Assembly (NCBI RefSeq): GCF_020097815.1
Contig: NZ_CP083663.1
Span: 62,001-126,000, forward strand
DNA length: 64,000 bases
Origin: Haloprofundus salinisoli
GTDB lineage: Archaea; Halobacteriota; Halobacteria; Halobacteriales; Haloferacaceae
Reading direction: 5' to 3'
Shown: in pieces, positions 27,387-36,551 of the stretch
Numbering within the stretch: position 1 is the stretch's first letter
How the letters are laid out: the number at the start of each line of letters is the position of its first letter
The notes under the pieces: generated by a model
Database searches by the model: none
The model's input: only the letters and a program-made list of their open reading frames with translations
What the model was told of the DNA's origin: nothing
Translations under genes and position numbers: made by a program

Positions 27387-28244
27387 TCAGTACTCGTAGA
27401 AGCCCTTGCCCGTCTTCTTGCCGAGGTCGCCGGCGTCGACCTTCCGCTTCAGGAGATAGGCGGGCTTGTAGCGGTCGCCGAGTTCCTCGAACAGCGTCTC
27501 GCTGGCGTCCAGACAGATGTCGAGACCGATGTGGTCGGCGAGCGTCAGCGGTCCCATCGGGACGTTCGTGCCGAGTTTCATCCCCTTGTCGATGTCCTCC
27601 TTCGAGGCGACGCCCTCGTCGTAGGCGCGGATGCCCTCGTTGAGCCACGGCATCAGGATGCGGTTGGTGACGAAGCCCGGCTTGTCGTCGGACTCCCACG
27701 TCTCCTTGTCGAGCTCCTCGGAAAACTCGTGGGCGAAGTCAATGACGTCGGCATCGGTCTTCTCGCCGCGGACGACTTCGACGCCCGTCATGATGGGAAC
27801 GGGGTTCATGAAGTGCAGGCCGACGACGAGTTCCGGTCGCTCGGTGGCGCTCGCAATGGTCGTAATCGAGAGCGTCGAGGTGTTCGTCGCCAACACCACG
27901 CCCTCGTCGGCGACGTCGTCGAGGTCCGCGAAGATGTCCTGTTTGATGTCCATGTTCTCCACCGCCGCTTCGACGATAAGGTCGCAGTCGGCGAGGTCCG
28001 ACAGCTCCGTCGTCCCCTCGATTCGGCCCTGAATCGCCTCGGCCTCCTCCTCGCCGAGTGTCTCCTTCGAGACGAACCGCGAGAGGCTGTCGTCGATGGC
28101 CGAGAACCCGCGGTCGAGGAACTCCTGTTTCAGGTCGCGCATCACCACGTCGTAGCCGGCGGTGGCGGCGACCTGGGCGATGCCGTTGCCCATCGTTCCC
28201 GCGCCGACGACTCCGACCGTCCGAATGTCATCGATATTCCGCAT
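27387..28244 (-). CDS. 3-hydroxyacyl-CoA dehydrogenase
   Basis: An NAD-dependent enzyme of 285 aa that oxidises 3-hydroxyacyl-CoA, used in fatty-acid or butanoate metabolism. It shows the Rossmann motif [18 protein letters not shown], the catalytic region [14 protein letters not shown] with His and Asn, [15 protein letters not shown], and the C-terminal domain ending [10 protein letters not shown]. The ATG at 28244 gives the standard N-terminus; the longer upstream frame is not family-like. It is monofunctional, without a hydratase domain. Confidence 0.95.
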   Translation of the reverse strand: MRNIDDIRTVGVVGAGTMGNGIAQVAATAGYDVVMRDLKQEFLDRGFSAIDDSLSRFVSKETLGEEEAEAIQGRIEGTTELSDLADCDLIVEAAVENMDIKQDIFADLDDVADEGVVLATNTSTLSITTIASATERPELVVGLHFMNPVPIMTGVEVVRGEKTDADVIDFAHEFSEELDKETWESDDKPGFVTNRILMPWLNEGIRAYDEGVASKEDIDKGMKLGTNVPMGPLTLADHIGLDICLDASETLFEELGDRYKPAYLLKRKVDAGDLGKKTGKGFYEY

Positions 28245-28417
28245 AGTTCCGTCTGCTTCGGGGAGCCACCTAAGCGTAGCGGAGCGTCGGCGACGAAGCC
28301 CTCGCCCAGGGTCCAGTGGTGTCGCCTCCGACACCTACACGCGTCTCGTTTCATTCCGTTGAACAGACACCTACAGAAACGTTGAAGTGACGATGCCGAA
28401 AGAGATAGTTGATTGCT

Positions 28418-29041
28418 GTGGCAGACAGTACCGAATCAAAGAACGTCCGCGCGCTGCTCGCGCTGCACCACGTCGGACCCAAGACGGCGCAAGCGCTGGA
28501 CGCCGCGGCCGTGACCGCCGACGACGTACGCCGAAAGCGCGTCTCCTACACGGAACTGGTCGAAGCAGGCGTCCATCCGGGCGTCGCCGCGCGTATCCGT
28601 CGGTCCCACTCGCTGTCGTGGTCGTTCGAATCGAGCGGCGCGGACCTCGAACGGCGGTCGGCGCAGGTTCGCGGCCTCGGCGACGCCGAACGGGCGTGGG
28701 TCGCCGCGAGTTCGGGCGATTGGGAGTCCCACGATGTCACCGAGGACGAGTCGGACGACGAATGGCCTCGTAGAGCGCCACTGACTCCCGACGTCGCAGA
28801 GACGGACGGGAGCGGTGAGTCGGCGGCCGCGGAGGCCGCGTGGCGCGCGCAGAGTCGACCCACCCCGTTGACCGCCCTCGACTCCGTCGACGACGAGGAC
28901 GCCGCGATGCTCGCCGAGGCCGGAATCATCTCCGTTCGGAGCCTCACGACGGCGGATCCCGAGCACGTCGCCGACGTGCTCGCGCTCGACGCGGCCGCGG
29001 TTCGGCGGTGGTACGACGCCGCCCGCCGACACCGCGAGTAA
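28418..29041 (+). CDS. Helix-hairpin-helix-containing haloarchaeal protein
   Basis: A protein of 207 aa from a GTG at 28418. A helix-hairpin-helix-like opening (LHHVGPKTAQALDAAAVTAD) and a related C-terminal segment (MLAEAGIISVRSLTTADPEHVADVLALD) bracket an acidic, poorly ordered middle (about residues 85-145). These HhH-type turns are found in DNA-binding or damage-response proteins, but no specific family name is secure. An earlier TTG at 28409 would add only three residues. Its 3' end is followed by the fba promoter region. Confidence 0.7.
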   Translation: MADSTESKNVRALLALHHVGPKTAQALDAAAVTADDVRRKRVSYTELVEAGVHPGVAARIRRSHSLSWSFESSGADLERRSAQVRGLGDAERAWVAASSGDWESHDVTEDESDDEWPRRAPLTPDVAETDGSGESAAAEAAWRAQSRPTPLTALDSVDDEDAAMLAEAGIISVRSLTTADPEHVADVLALDAAAVRRWYDAARRHRE

Positions 29042-29046
29042 GAATT

Positions 29047-29164
29047 TACTCATAGAGTAGTAATTTCTGGAACCGCCGGGGCTTCGATTTCGTCCGCTTT
29101 TAGCGCCTATCGTGGCGCTGTACGTAGTTTCTCTGCCAGCGGCTATCGACCGAGGATTTATATA
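29047..29164 (+). promoter_or_regulatory. fba-fbp promoter with TATA box and upstream palindrome
   Basis: TTTATATA at 29157-29164 lies 24 nt before the aldolase ATG, consistent with a leaderless transcript. Further up, TACTC-ATA-GAGTA (29047-29059) is a perfect 5-bp inverted repeat. Its arms resemble the half-sites reported for the sugar-metabolism regulator TrmB, but the spacing is shorter than the published one. It is a candidate operator only. Confidence 0.6.
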
Positions 29165-29187
29165 GCAGTTCACCGGATTTTGAACCG

Positions 29188-30018
29188 ATGATTCCATCGG
29201 CAGATGCGGCCATCACTCGGGACGACAAAGCGTTGATTCTCGCGTACGACCACGGCTTAGAGCACGGTCCGGTGGACTTCGAGGACGTGCCGGAGACGAC
29301 CGACCCGGAGACGGTGTTCGACATCGCGACCCACGACGCCGTCACGGCGCTGGCGGTTCAGAAAGGTATCGCCGAGGGGTACTACCCCTCCTACGAGGAC
29401 GACGTCAACCTGCTGTTGAAGCTCAACGGGACGTCGAACCTCTGGATGGGCGAGCCCAACAGCGCAGTGAACTGTAGCGTCGACTACGCCGCCGAACTCG
29501 GCGCGAAAGCGATCGGCTTCACCGTCTACGGCGGGTCGAACCACGAGATCGAGATGGTCGAGGAGTTCCGCAAGGCCCACGAGGCCGCCCGCGAGCACGA
29601 CATGTCGGTCGTGATGTGGTCGTATCCGCGCGGGCAGGGGCTGAAGAACGACACCTCCGCGGACACCATCGCGTACGCCGCGCGGCTGGGTCTCGAACTC
29701 GGTGCGGACATCACGAAGGTGAAGTACCCGGGCTCCGCGGAGGCGATGGAGTGGGCCTGTGAGTCCGCCGCCGGGTCGAAAGTCGTGATGAGCGGCGGGT
29801 CGAAGACCTCCGACCGGGCGTTCCTCTCGACGGTGGAGACGGCGATGCGCGCCGGGGCCTCCGGTCTCGCGGTCGGACGTAACGTGTTCCAGCGCGAGAA
29901 CCCGAGGGAACTGCTCGACGCGCTCGAAGCGGTCATCTTCGACGAGAAGACCACCGACGAGGCGCTCGGCCTCATGCCCTCGACGAGCGGCAACCGCGCG
30001 ACCGCCTCCGACGACTGA
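29188..30018 (+). CDS. Archaeal class I fructose-1,6-bisphosphate aldolase
   Basis: A protein of 276 aa of the DhnA/FbaB aldolase family. It has the N-terminal [16 protein letters not shown], the Schiff-base Lys in [10 protein letters not shown], the phosphate-binding region [10 protein letters not shown] and the final [15 protein letters not shown]. In gluconeogenesis it makes fructose 1,6-bisphosphate from triose phosphates. Members of this fold may instead make aromatic precursors (ADH synthase), but the directly following FBPase gene favours the gluconeogenic role. It overlaps the next gene by one base. Confidence 0.9.
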   Translation: MIPSADAAITRDDKALILAYDHGLEHGPVDFEDVPETTDPETVFDIATHDAVTALAVQKGIAEGYYPSYEDDVNLLLKLNGTSNLWMGEPNSAVNCSVDYAAELGAKAIGFTVYGGSNHEIEMVEEFRKAHEAAREHDMSVVMWSYPRGQGLKNDTSADTIAYAARLGLELGADITKVKYPGSAEAMEWACESAAGSKVVMSGGSKTSDRAFLSTVETAMRAGASGLAVGRNVFQRENPRELLDALEAVIFDEKTTDEALGLMPSTSGNRATASDD

Positions 30019-30905
30019 TGGGACGGTCCACAGACGCGGGTGCGGACGGGGCGACGGAGCGGACGGTCCGCGAGATACTCGAAACCGTCGCCGAGTTGGC
30101 ACCGACCGTCCGCGACTCCTTGCCCGGCCGCCGCCGGAAGAGCGAGATGGAGAACCCCAGCGGCGAGACGCCGATGGCCGCCGACGTGTACGCCGACGAA
30201 CTGTTCGAGGAGCACCTCGGGAACCTCGACGGCGTCGGCGAGTACGCCAGCGAGGAACGCGAATCGGTCGTCGAGACGGGCGAGGGGCTCTCGGTCGCCG
30301 TCGACCCGCTCGACGGCTCTTCGAACCTGAAGTCGAACAACACGATGGGAACCATCGTCGGCGTCTACGACGCGCCGCTGCCCGCCCGCGGGGAGAACCT
30401 CGTCGCCGCGGCGTACGTGCTCTACGGCCCCATCACGACGCTCGTCGCCGCCGTCGGCGACGAGGTGACCGAGTACGTCGTTGACGACGGCGAACTGGGG
30501 GCGGTCCGCGAGAACATCACGCTGCCGGACGATCCGACGGTGTACGGCTTCGGCGGCCGAGTCCCCGACTGGCCCGACGCCTTCGAGTCGTACGCCCGGG
30601 ACGTCGAGTCCGACGACTCGCTGAAGCTCCGCTACGGCGGCGCGATGATCGGCGACATCAACCAGGTGCTCACCTACGGCGGCGTGTTCGCGTATCCGGC
30701 GCTGAACTCCGCGCCGAACGGGAAACTGCGTCTCCAGTTCGAGGGGACCCCGATCGGCTACATCATCGAGAGCGCCGGTGGTGCGTCGACGAACGGCACT
30801 CGGTCGTTGATGACCGTCGAACCGACGGACCTCCACCAGCGCGTGCCGGTGTACGTCGGTAACCAGTCGCTCGTCGAACGACTGGAGTCGGCGCTCTCCT
30901 CGTAA
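30018..30905 (+). CDS. Class I fructose-1,6-bisphosphatase
   Basis: A phosphatase of 295 aa that removes the 1-phosphate of fructose 1,6-bisphosphate in gluconeogenesis. The metal-binding signature [13 protein letters not shown], the upstream [12 protein letters not shown] and the FBPase segment [18 protein letters not shown] are clear. The ATG shares its A with the aldolase TGA, so it is translationally coupled. Inositol monophosphatase activity is an alternative in the superfamily, but pairing with fba is typical of gluconeogenic FBPase. Confidence 0.92.
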   Translation: MGRSTDAGADGATERTVREILETVAELAPTVRDSLPGRRRKSEMENPSGETPMAADVYADELFEEHLGNLDGVGEYASEERESVVETGEGLSVAVDPLDGSSNLKSNNTMGTIVGVYDAPLPARGENLVAAAYVLYGPITTLVAAVGDEVTEYVVDDGELGAVRENITLPDDPTVYGFGGRVPDWPDAFESYARDVESDDSLKLRYGGAMIGDINQVLTYGGVFAYPALNSAPNGKLRLQFEGTPIGYIIESAGGASTNGTRSLMTVEPTDLHQRVPVYVGNQSLVERLESALSS

Positions 30906-31055
30906 GCGGCGACTCCCATATCTCGTCCGTCGAAACGCCGACCGCCCGGCACGTCGGCGACTGGTCGAGTGGGCCGGCGACCGACCACGATCCGGAGACT
31001 CTCCGCGTCGAAACTGTTCGTAATGTATTAATGTCGCTGACACACAGTCCGCGGC

Positions 31056-33275
31056 ATGAGTGAGACCCGTCCGGCGCGTATCCTCTGTGTCGACGACGAC
31101 GCGAGTCTTCGCGCGCTGACGACGGCGCATCTCGAGCGACAGGGGCTCTCGGTCGTCACCGCTGCGGACGGACCGTCCGCCCTCGACACGCTCGCCGACG
31201 GAGAGTTCGACGGCATCGTCAGCGACTTCGAGATGCCGGCGATGGACGGGCTCGAACTGCTGGAGGCGGTGCGAGCGCGACACGAGGCACTGCCGTTCGT
31301 CCTCTTCACCGCCAGGGGGAGCGAGGAACTGGCGAGTCGAGCGATTTCGGCCGGCGTCACCGACTACATCAGAAAGAACGGCGGGGCCGACCAGTTCGAG
31401 CTGCTCGCCAACCGCGCGGCCAACTACGTCTCGCAGTACCGCGCCGAGCGGGCGCTCGACCGAAGCGAGGAGCGATACCGACGACTCGTCGAGACGTCGC
31501 CGTCGCCCATCGGTATCTACACCGAGGATAGCCGCCTCGCGTACGTCAACGAGGCGGCCGTCGGCTACTTCGGTGCCGAGGACGCCGACGATTTGGTCGG
31601 GCGGTCGATACTCGAGTTGGTCGACGAGTCGGACCTCGACCGCGCCCGCGAGCGGAGTCGCGGCGTCTTAGAGGAGCGGACGACCGCATCGCCGAGCGAG
31701 CTCCACCTCCGCGGCCTCGACGGCCGACCGCTACACGCGGTGTTGGCGACGGCACCCATCACCTTCGAGGGCGACGACGCCGCCCAGATCGTCCTGAACG
31801 ACGTCACGGAGTTCAGGCGAACGCAGCGGGCGTTCGAGCGCGAGAAACAGTTCACCGACGCCGCGCTGGACGCCCTCGACGACGTGTTCTTCGTGGTTGA
31901 CACCGACGGCCGACTGACCCGCTGGAACGGGCGGTTAAACGAGGTGACCGGCTACGACGACGCGGAGCTCGACGGGATACTCGCGTCGGCGTTTTTCCCC
32001 GACGACGACGCCTGCGTCGAACAGGCCGCCGAGGCGCTGTTCGCGAACGGGACCGTGACGTTCGACGGTGACCTGCTGACGAAGTCGAGTGAACTCGTCC
32101 CCTTCGAGGTGCGCGCAGTTCGGATGACCGACGACGGCGACGTCGTGGGCGCGTGTGGCATCGCTCGCGACGTGAGCGAACGACGCGCGCGCGAGCGCGA
32201 ACTCGAACAGTACCGGACCGTGGTGCAGACTATCCCGGACGCGACCTACGTCTTGGACACCGAGGGCTACATCCAGGTGGTGAACGACGCCCACACCGAG
32301 GGAACCGGCGACTCGGTGGAGGACTCCGTCGGCGTCCACGTCAGCCAGTACCTGAACGAGGAGGGAATCGCCCGCGGCCGGCGGGTGATAGAGTCGCTGC
32401 TCGCCGACGAGAGCCGGTCCTCGGGGCGCTTCGAGTTCGAAATCGAGAACGTCGACGGGGAGCGCCGCCGGTACGAGGACCACATCTCGGTGCTCATCGA
32501 CGAAGACGGACAGTTCGACGGCTCCGTCAGCATCGTCCGCGACATCACAGAACACATCGAGCGCGAACGAGCGCTGAGCCGACAGAACGAGCGCCTCGAA
32601 GCGTTCGCCAGCGTTGTCAGCCACGACCTCCGAAACCCGCTGAACGTCGTCGACGGCTACCTCGAACTCGCCCGCGAGACGGGCGAGGAGGACCACTTCG
32701 ACGCGATGAAGCGCGCCCTCGACCGGATGGACAGCCTCATCGACGACCTGCTCTCGCTGGCGCGCAACGGTCAAGTCGTCGACGAACGCGAATCGGTCGA
32801 GTTGCGAACCGCCGCCGAACGCGCCTGGGGGTACGTTCCGACGGAGGGGGCGGCGCTCGTGGTCGACGACAGCCACACCGTCGACGCCGACGAAGCCCGA
32901 CTGCGCGAACTGTTCGAGAACCTCTTTCGGAACTCGGTCGAACACGGCTCGACGTACAATCAGGCGAAGTCTGACGACGCCCTGGAACACGGTTCCACAG
33001 GCAGCCGGACGGAGTCCGACGACGCCGTCGAGCGCGGCAACGAGACGGTGACCGTCCGCGTCGGTGCGTCCCCGGAGGGGTTCTACGTCGCCGACGACGG
33101 GCCGGGTATTCCCGAAGACGAACGCGACGCCGTACTGGAGTACGGCTACTCGACGAACGAGTCGGGTACGGGTTTCGGGCTCACGATCGTCACCGAGATC
33201 GCCGAGGCTCACGGGTGGGAGACCACTGTCTCCGAGAGCGACAGCGGCGGAGCACGGTTCGACTTCCGCACCTGA
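31056..33275 (+). CDS. Hybrid receiver-PAS-histidine kinase
   Basis: A protein of 739 aa. The N-terminal receiver domain has the acidic pair at residues 13-15, phosphoacceptor Asp57 (VSDFEMPAMDG) and the conserved Lys in YIRKN. Three PAS domains follow (about 137-250, 262-385, 388-505). The phosphoacceptor helix is VVSHDLRNPLNV, then come the N box (LFENLFRNSVEHG), G1 (DDGPGIP) and G2 (GTGFGLTIV). Between the N box and the next strand, a 15-residue unit is repeated (see repeat). No membrane segment is seen, so it is cytoplasmic. It lies after fbp with a 150-bp gap. Confidence 0.93.
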   Translation: MSETRPARILCVDDDASLRALTTAHLERQGLSVVTAADGPSALDTLADGEFDGIVSDFEMPAMDGLELLEAVRARHEALPFVLFTARGSEELASRAISAGVTDYIRKNGGADQFELLANRAANYVSQYRAERALDRSEERYRRLVETSPSPIGIYTEDSRLAYVNEAAVGYFGAEDADDLVGRSILELVDESDLDRARERSRGVLEERTTASPSELHLRGLDGRPLHAVLATAPITFEGDDAAQIVLNDVTEFRRTQRAFEREKQFTDAALDALDDVFFVVDTDGRLTRWNGRLNEVTGYDDAELDGILASAFFPDDDACVEQAAEALFANGTVTFDGDLLTKSSELVPFEVRAVRMTDDGDVVGACGIARDVSERRARERELEQYRTVVQTIPDATYVLDTEGYIQVVNDAHTEGTGDSVEDSVGVHVSQYLNEEGIARGRRVIESLLADESRSSGRFEFEIENVDGERRRYEDHISVLIDEDGQFDGSVSIVRDITEHIERERALSRQNERLEAFASVVSHDLRNPLNVVDGYLELARETGEEDHFDAMKRALDRMDSLIDDLLSLARNGQVVDERESVELRTAAERAWGYVPTEGAALVVDDSHTVDADEARLRELFENLFRNSVEHGSTYNQAKSDDALEHGSTGSRTESDDAVERGNETVTVRVGASPEGFYVADDGPGIPEDERDAVLEYGYSTNESGTGFGLTIVTEIAEAHGWETTVSESDSGGARFDFRT
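32937..33044 (+). repeat. In-frame 45-bp tandem repeat inside the histidine kinase gene
   Basis: Two complete 15-residue units, VEHGSTYNQAKSDDA and LEHGSTGSRTESDDA, plus a truncated third (VERGNE) stand directly after the kinase N box. At DNA level the units are at 32937-32981 and 32982-33026. The insertion lengthens the ATP-binding domain loop with Ser/Asp-rich material. Confidence 0.85.
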
Positions 33276-33392
33276 GGCGTCGTTTCCGCGCCTCAACCGC
33301 ATCTCAGCCTCCGAAGCTCGAACCCGCTCTCCGGTTCGGCGAGGCGATTCTACATGGAAAACAATTTGCGACCGCCTCACGCAGTCGAGCGT

Positions 33393-35147
33393 ATGAAAGT
33401 CCGCATCGGTGAGGGCGCGAGCGACGACGAAGCGAACGCTATCGCCCGAGCGCTGGCGACGCACCTCCGAACCGACGTGTCGGTCCACGTCGGCGACGGC
33501 GACGGCCCGGTCGCGGAAGCGACGACCCCGGCCGACGCCTACCCCATCGAGGACGACCTCGAACCCGGCGACCGCGAGGCGGCGCTCCGCGCCGAAATCG
33601 AGGATATCCTCGGCGGCGGCCCCGAGAAGTACAAAGAGCGCCTCCCCGAACAGGGGAAACTGTTCGTCCGCGACCGACTCGACCTCTGGTTCGGCGACGA
33701 AAACAGCGAGCTCAAGTTCGAGGACGGCAAGTTCGCCGCCTTCGACGAGTGGCACCCCGAGAGCCCCGACGTCGAGGAGGAAGACCCAGGAAACCGACTT
33801 CCCGGCGACGGTCTGCTGACGGGTGCCGCGGAGTTCGAGGGCCGCGACCTCCACTTCATGGCCAACGACTTCACTGTCAAGGCGGGGAGCATGGCCCGCC
33901 TCGGCGTCGAGAAGTTCCTCCGGATGCAGCACCGCGCGCTCAAGAGCGGCAAACCCGTCCTCTACCTGATGGACTCCTCGGGCGGGCGCATCGACCAGCA
34001 GACCGGCTTCTTCGCCAACCGCGAGGGTATCGGGAAGTACTACTACAACCACTCGATGCTCTCGGGCTACGTCCCCCAGATCTGCGTGCTCTACGGGCCG
34101 TGCATCGCCGGGGCGGCGTACACGCCCGTCTTCGCCGACTTCACCATCATGGTCGAGGAGATGTCGGCGATGGCCATCGCGTCGCCGCGGATGGTGAAGA
34201 TGGTCACTGGCGAGGAGATCTCGATGCAGGACCTCGGTGGCCCCGAGGTCCACGCCAAGCACTCGGGAAGCGCCGACCTCGTCGCCCGCGACGAGGAGCA
34301 CGCCCGCGAACTCGTCTCCAACCTCCTCACGTACCTGCCGAACAAGGCGGGCGAGAAACCGCCGCGGAGCGAGCCCGTGCCGCCGAAGTTCAGTCCCGAC
34401 GGCATCGACGAACTCATCCCCGAAGCGCCGAACCGCGCCTACGACGCGCTCGACCTGATAGAGCGCGTCGCCGACGCGGAGTCGGTGTTCGAACTCAAAC
34501 CCGACTACGGCCCGGAGATCGTCACGGCGTTCGTCCGCATCGACGGCCGACCGGTCGGCGTCGTCGCCAACCAGCCCACAGAACGCTCGGGGGCTATCTT
34601 CCCCGACGCTGCCGAAAAAGCCGCGGAGTTCATCTGGACCTGCGACGCCTACGAGATCCCGCTGCTCTACCTCTGTGACACGCCGGGGTTCATGGCCGGA
34701 TCGCAGGTCGAGAAGGACGCGATTTTGGAGAAAGGCAAGAAGTTCATCTACGCCACGTCGTCGGCGACGGTCCCAAAGCAGACCGTCGTCGTCCGGAAGG
34801 CGTACGGCGCGGGCATCTACGCGATGGGCGGCCCCGCCTACGACCCCGAGAGCGTCATCGGTCTTCCGTCCGGTGAGATCGGTATCATGGGTCCCGAGGC
34901 GGCAATCAACGCCGTCTACCGAAACAAACTCGACGCCATCGAGGACCCCGAGGAGCGCAAACGGCGAACCGAGGAACTGCGCGGGGAGTACCGACGCGAC
35001 ATCGACATCCACCGCATGGCGAGCGAAGTCGTCGTCGACGAGATCGTCCCGCCGAGCGACCTCCGGCGGGAGCTCGTGAATCGCTTCGAGTTCTACGCCG
35101 ACGTGCAGAAAGACCTCCCGGACAAGAAGCACGGGACGGTTCTCTAA
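33393..35147 (+). CDS. Acyl-CoA carboxylase carboxyltransferase subunit with N-terminal epsilon/PccX-like segment
   Basis: A protein of 584 aa, longer than the usual about 515. Residues about 1-65 (MKVRIGEGASDDEANAIAR onward) resemble the small epsilon/PccX subunit that accompanies biotin-dependent acyl-CoA carboxylases, here apparently fused. The rest is the crotonase-fold CT domain pair: MDSSGGRIDQQTGFFANR, YGPCIAGAAYTPVFADF, VEEMSAMAIASPRMV, LYLCDTPGFM and the ending VPPSDLRREL. It transfers carboxyl groups to propionyl- or acetyl-CoA. No biotin carboxylase gene is nearby. The ATG at 33393 was chosen. Confidence 0.9.
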   Translation: MKVRIGEGASDDEANAIARALATHLRTDVSVHVGDGDGPVAEATTPADAYPIEDDLEPGDREAALRAEIEDILGGGPEKYKERLPEQGKLFVRDRLDLWFGDENSELKFEDGKFAAFDEWHPESPDVEEEDPGNRLPGDGLLTGAAEFEGRDLHFMANDFTVKAGSMARLGVEKFLRMQHRALKSGKPVLYLMDSSGGRIDQQTGFFANREGIGKYYYNHSMLSGYVPQICVLYGPCIAGAAYTPVFADFTIMVEEMSAMAIASPRMVKMVTGEEISMQDLGGPEVHAKHSGSADLVARDEEHARELVSNLLTYLPNKAGEKPPRSEPVPPKFSPDGIDELIPEAPNRAYDALDLIERVADAESVFELKPDYGPEIVTAFVRIDGRPVGVVANQPTERSGAIFPDAAEKAAEFIWTCDAYEIPLLYLCDTPGFMAGSQVEKDAILEKGKKFIYATSSATVPKQTVVVRKAYGAGIYAMGGPAYDPESVIGLPSGEIGIMGPEAAINAVYRNKLDAIEDPEERKRRTEELRGEYRRDIDIHRMASEVVVDEIVPPSDLRRELVNRFEFYADVQKDLPDKKHGTVL

Positions 35148-35293
35148 GCACTCGTTACCGTCGACCGCGGCGGCTTAGGCGGTCCGTTCCGGACACTCAA
35201 CGATAGCACGCGACGCGTACTTCTCCAGTAGTGAGCCGTTGGTGAGGAGTACGCGGCGGATTACCAAGGCTCATTCCTCCGTCCGTGGTGGTA

Positions 35294-35674
35294 ATGAGCA
35301 GAGAGGACGTGAGCGGTCTCGGCACCGCCGGAGTGAACGGCACCATCGCACCACACTGGTCGATTTCGACGCTCTCGCAGTACGAACCCCATCTCTGGGC
35401 GTTCGCACTTCTCGGGTTCGCACTCGACGTCGGACTGACCGCCTACGGCCTCTCGCTCGGACTCGCCGAGATGAACCCGCTCGCGCGGACGCTCATGGAG
35501 ACGGCCGGCGTCGTCGAAGCGATGCTGCTGCTCAAAACGTTCTCGCTCGCCGTCGCCTTCGTGGGCTGGAAGATTCTCCCGGTGCTGTATCGGTTCGTCG
35601 TCCCCGCCGGCCTCTCGCTGCCGACGTGGGTCGCCGTCGGCATCAACAGTTCGCTGATCATCTCGCTTCTCTGA
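35294..35674 (+). CDS. DUF5658-like small membrane protein
   Basis: A protein of 126 aa with four likely membrane segments. Characteristic elements are ALDVGLTAYGLSLGLAEMNPL and the following helix, close to DUF5658 proteins (a D..LT...L..G..E.NPL pattern). The function of the family is unknown to me. The ATG at 35294 was taken over a GTG three codons upstream. A 26-nt-loop hairpin (CGCGTACT, 35214-35221, with AGTACGCG, 35248-35255) lies in the upstream gap. Confidence 0.78.
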   Translation: MSREDVSGLGTAGVNGTIAPHWSISTLSQYEPHLWAFALLGFALDVGLTAYGLSLGLAEMNPLARTLMETAGVVEAMLLLKTFSLAVAFVGWKILPVLYRFVVPAGLSLPTWVAVGINSSLIISLL

Positions 35675-35851
35675 GCCGGTCGGTGTCTCGCACGGAGTCG
35701 CCCGACCGCTGCGTACCTTTTTGAATGAGAGCGCGCCCACCTCCGCCCGTGACGTGACCGTCACCGCGGTTCGGACGAGGCGGGTGTGCGGCTACCCGAC
35801 CGCGGCGCGAGGAGGACGGCCGCCTGTTCGCCACTACCGCAGCGAGTCGTG

Positions 35852-36325
35852 CTACTCGTCTTTCTCGGGCCGCTTCAGCGACAGCACCGTCCGGTCGAAC
35901 TCGCAGACCAACTCCTCCTCGCGCTCTTCGTCGCCGACGACGAACGCTTCGACGTGCATCGTGACGACGCCGCGTTCGCCGTCGCTCGTCTCGCGCTTCT
36001 CGGTCACCGTCGACTGCGCGCGGATGGTGTCGCCGTGGAACACCGGCGCGGGATGAGAGACGTCGTCGTACGAGAGGTTGGCGACGATGGTTCCGTCGGT
36101 GGTCTCGGGGATCGAGACGCCGACGGCGAGGCTCATCGTATAGAGACCGTTGACGAGACGTTCGCCGAACTGGGTGTCGGCGGCGAACGCCGCGTCGAGG
36201 TGCAGCGGTTGCTGGTTCATTGTCATGTCGCAGAACCGCTGGTTGTCACCCTCGCTCACCGTCCGACGCGTCGCGTGGTCGATGGTCTCGCCGACCTCGA
36301 ACTCCTCGTAGTAGCGTCCGGTCAT
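35852..36325 (-). CDS. MaoC-family hotdog hydratase/dehydratase
   Basis: A protein of 157 aa, a single hotdog domain of the MaoC/(R)-enoyl-CoA hydratase type. It shows the N-terminal YYEEFEVGETIDHATRRTVS, the active-site region NQQPLHLDAAFAADTQFGE (catalytic Asp replaced by the N-x-x-P-L-H-L-D pattern, His and Asp present) and VNGLYTMSLAVG. It would hydrate or dehydrate an acyl-CoA. The size is that of PhaJ rather than the longer two-domain mesaconyl-CoA hydratase. The start at 36325 discards an unsupported extension. Confidence 0.88.
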   Translation of the reverse strand: MTGRYYEEFEVGETIDHATRRTVSEGDNQRFCDMTMNQQPLHLDAAFAADTQFGERLVNGLYTMSLAVGVSIPETTDGTIVANLSYDDVSHPAPVFHGDTIRAQSTVTEKRETSDGERGVVTMHVEAFVVGDEEREEELVCEFDRTVLSLKRPEKDE

Positions 36326-36551
36326 GGTCGCGGGGTCGGTCGGTCGTCGCAAAATCTTACCGGTCGATGCTGACGTTCCGCGCTCGCCACCTCGCAAAAT
36401 CTGACTAGACCAAAAATACATTAACAACTATTATGGTGGTCGGAGGGAAACCTCAGACGAATGCTCCGGAGGCGCCACCCGACGGCGAACGCTCCGGGCC
36501 GGTCGCACCGGAACTGTGCGATTGCGACACACAGTCATGAGAGAGTCATCT

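Noticed and set aside
29047-29059. Direct assignment of TACTC-ATA-GAGTA as a TrmB operator
   Set aside because: The spacing between arms is shorter than the published site, so it is listed only as a candidate.
31935-35132. Minus-strand frame of about 1065 codons opposite the kinase and carboxyltransferase
   Set aside because: It has no domain motif, and the plus-strand genes it overlaps carry clear catalytic motifs, so it is a GC-driven shadow.
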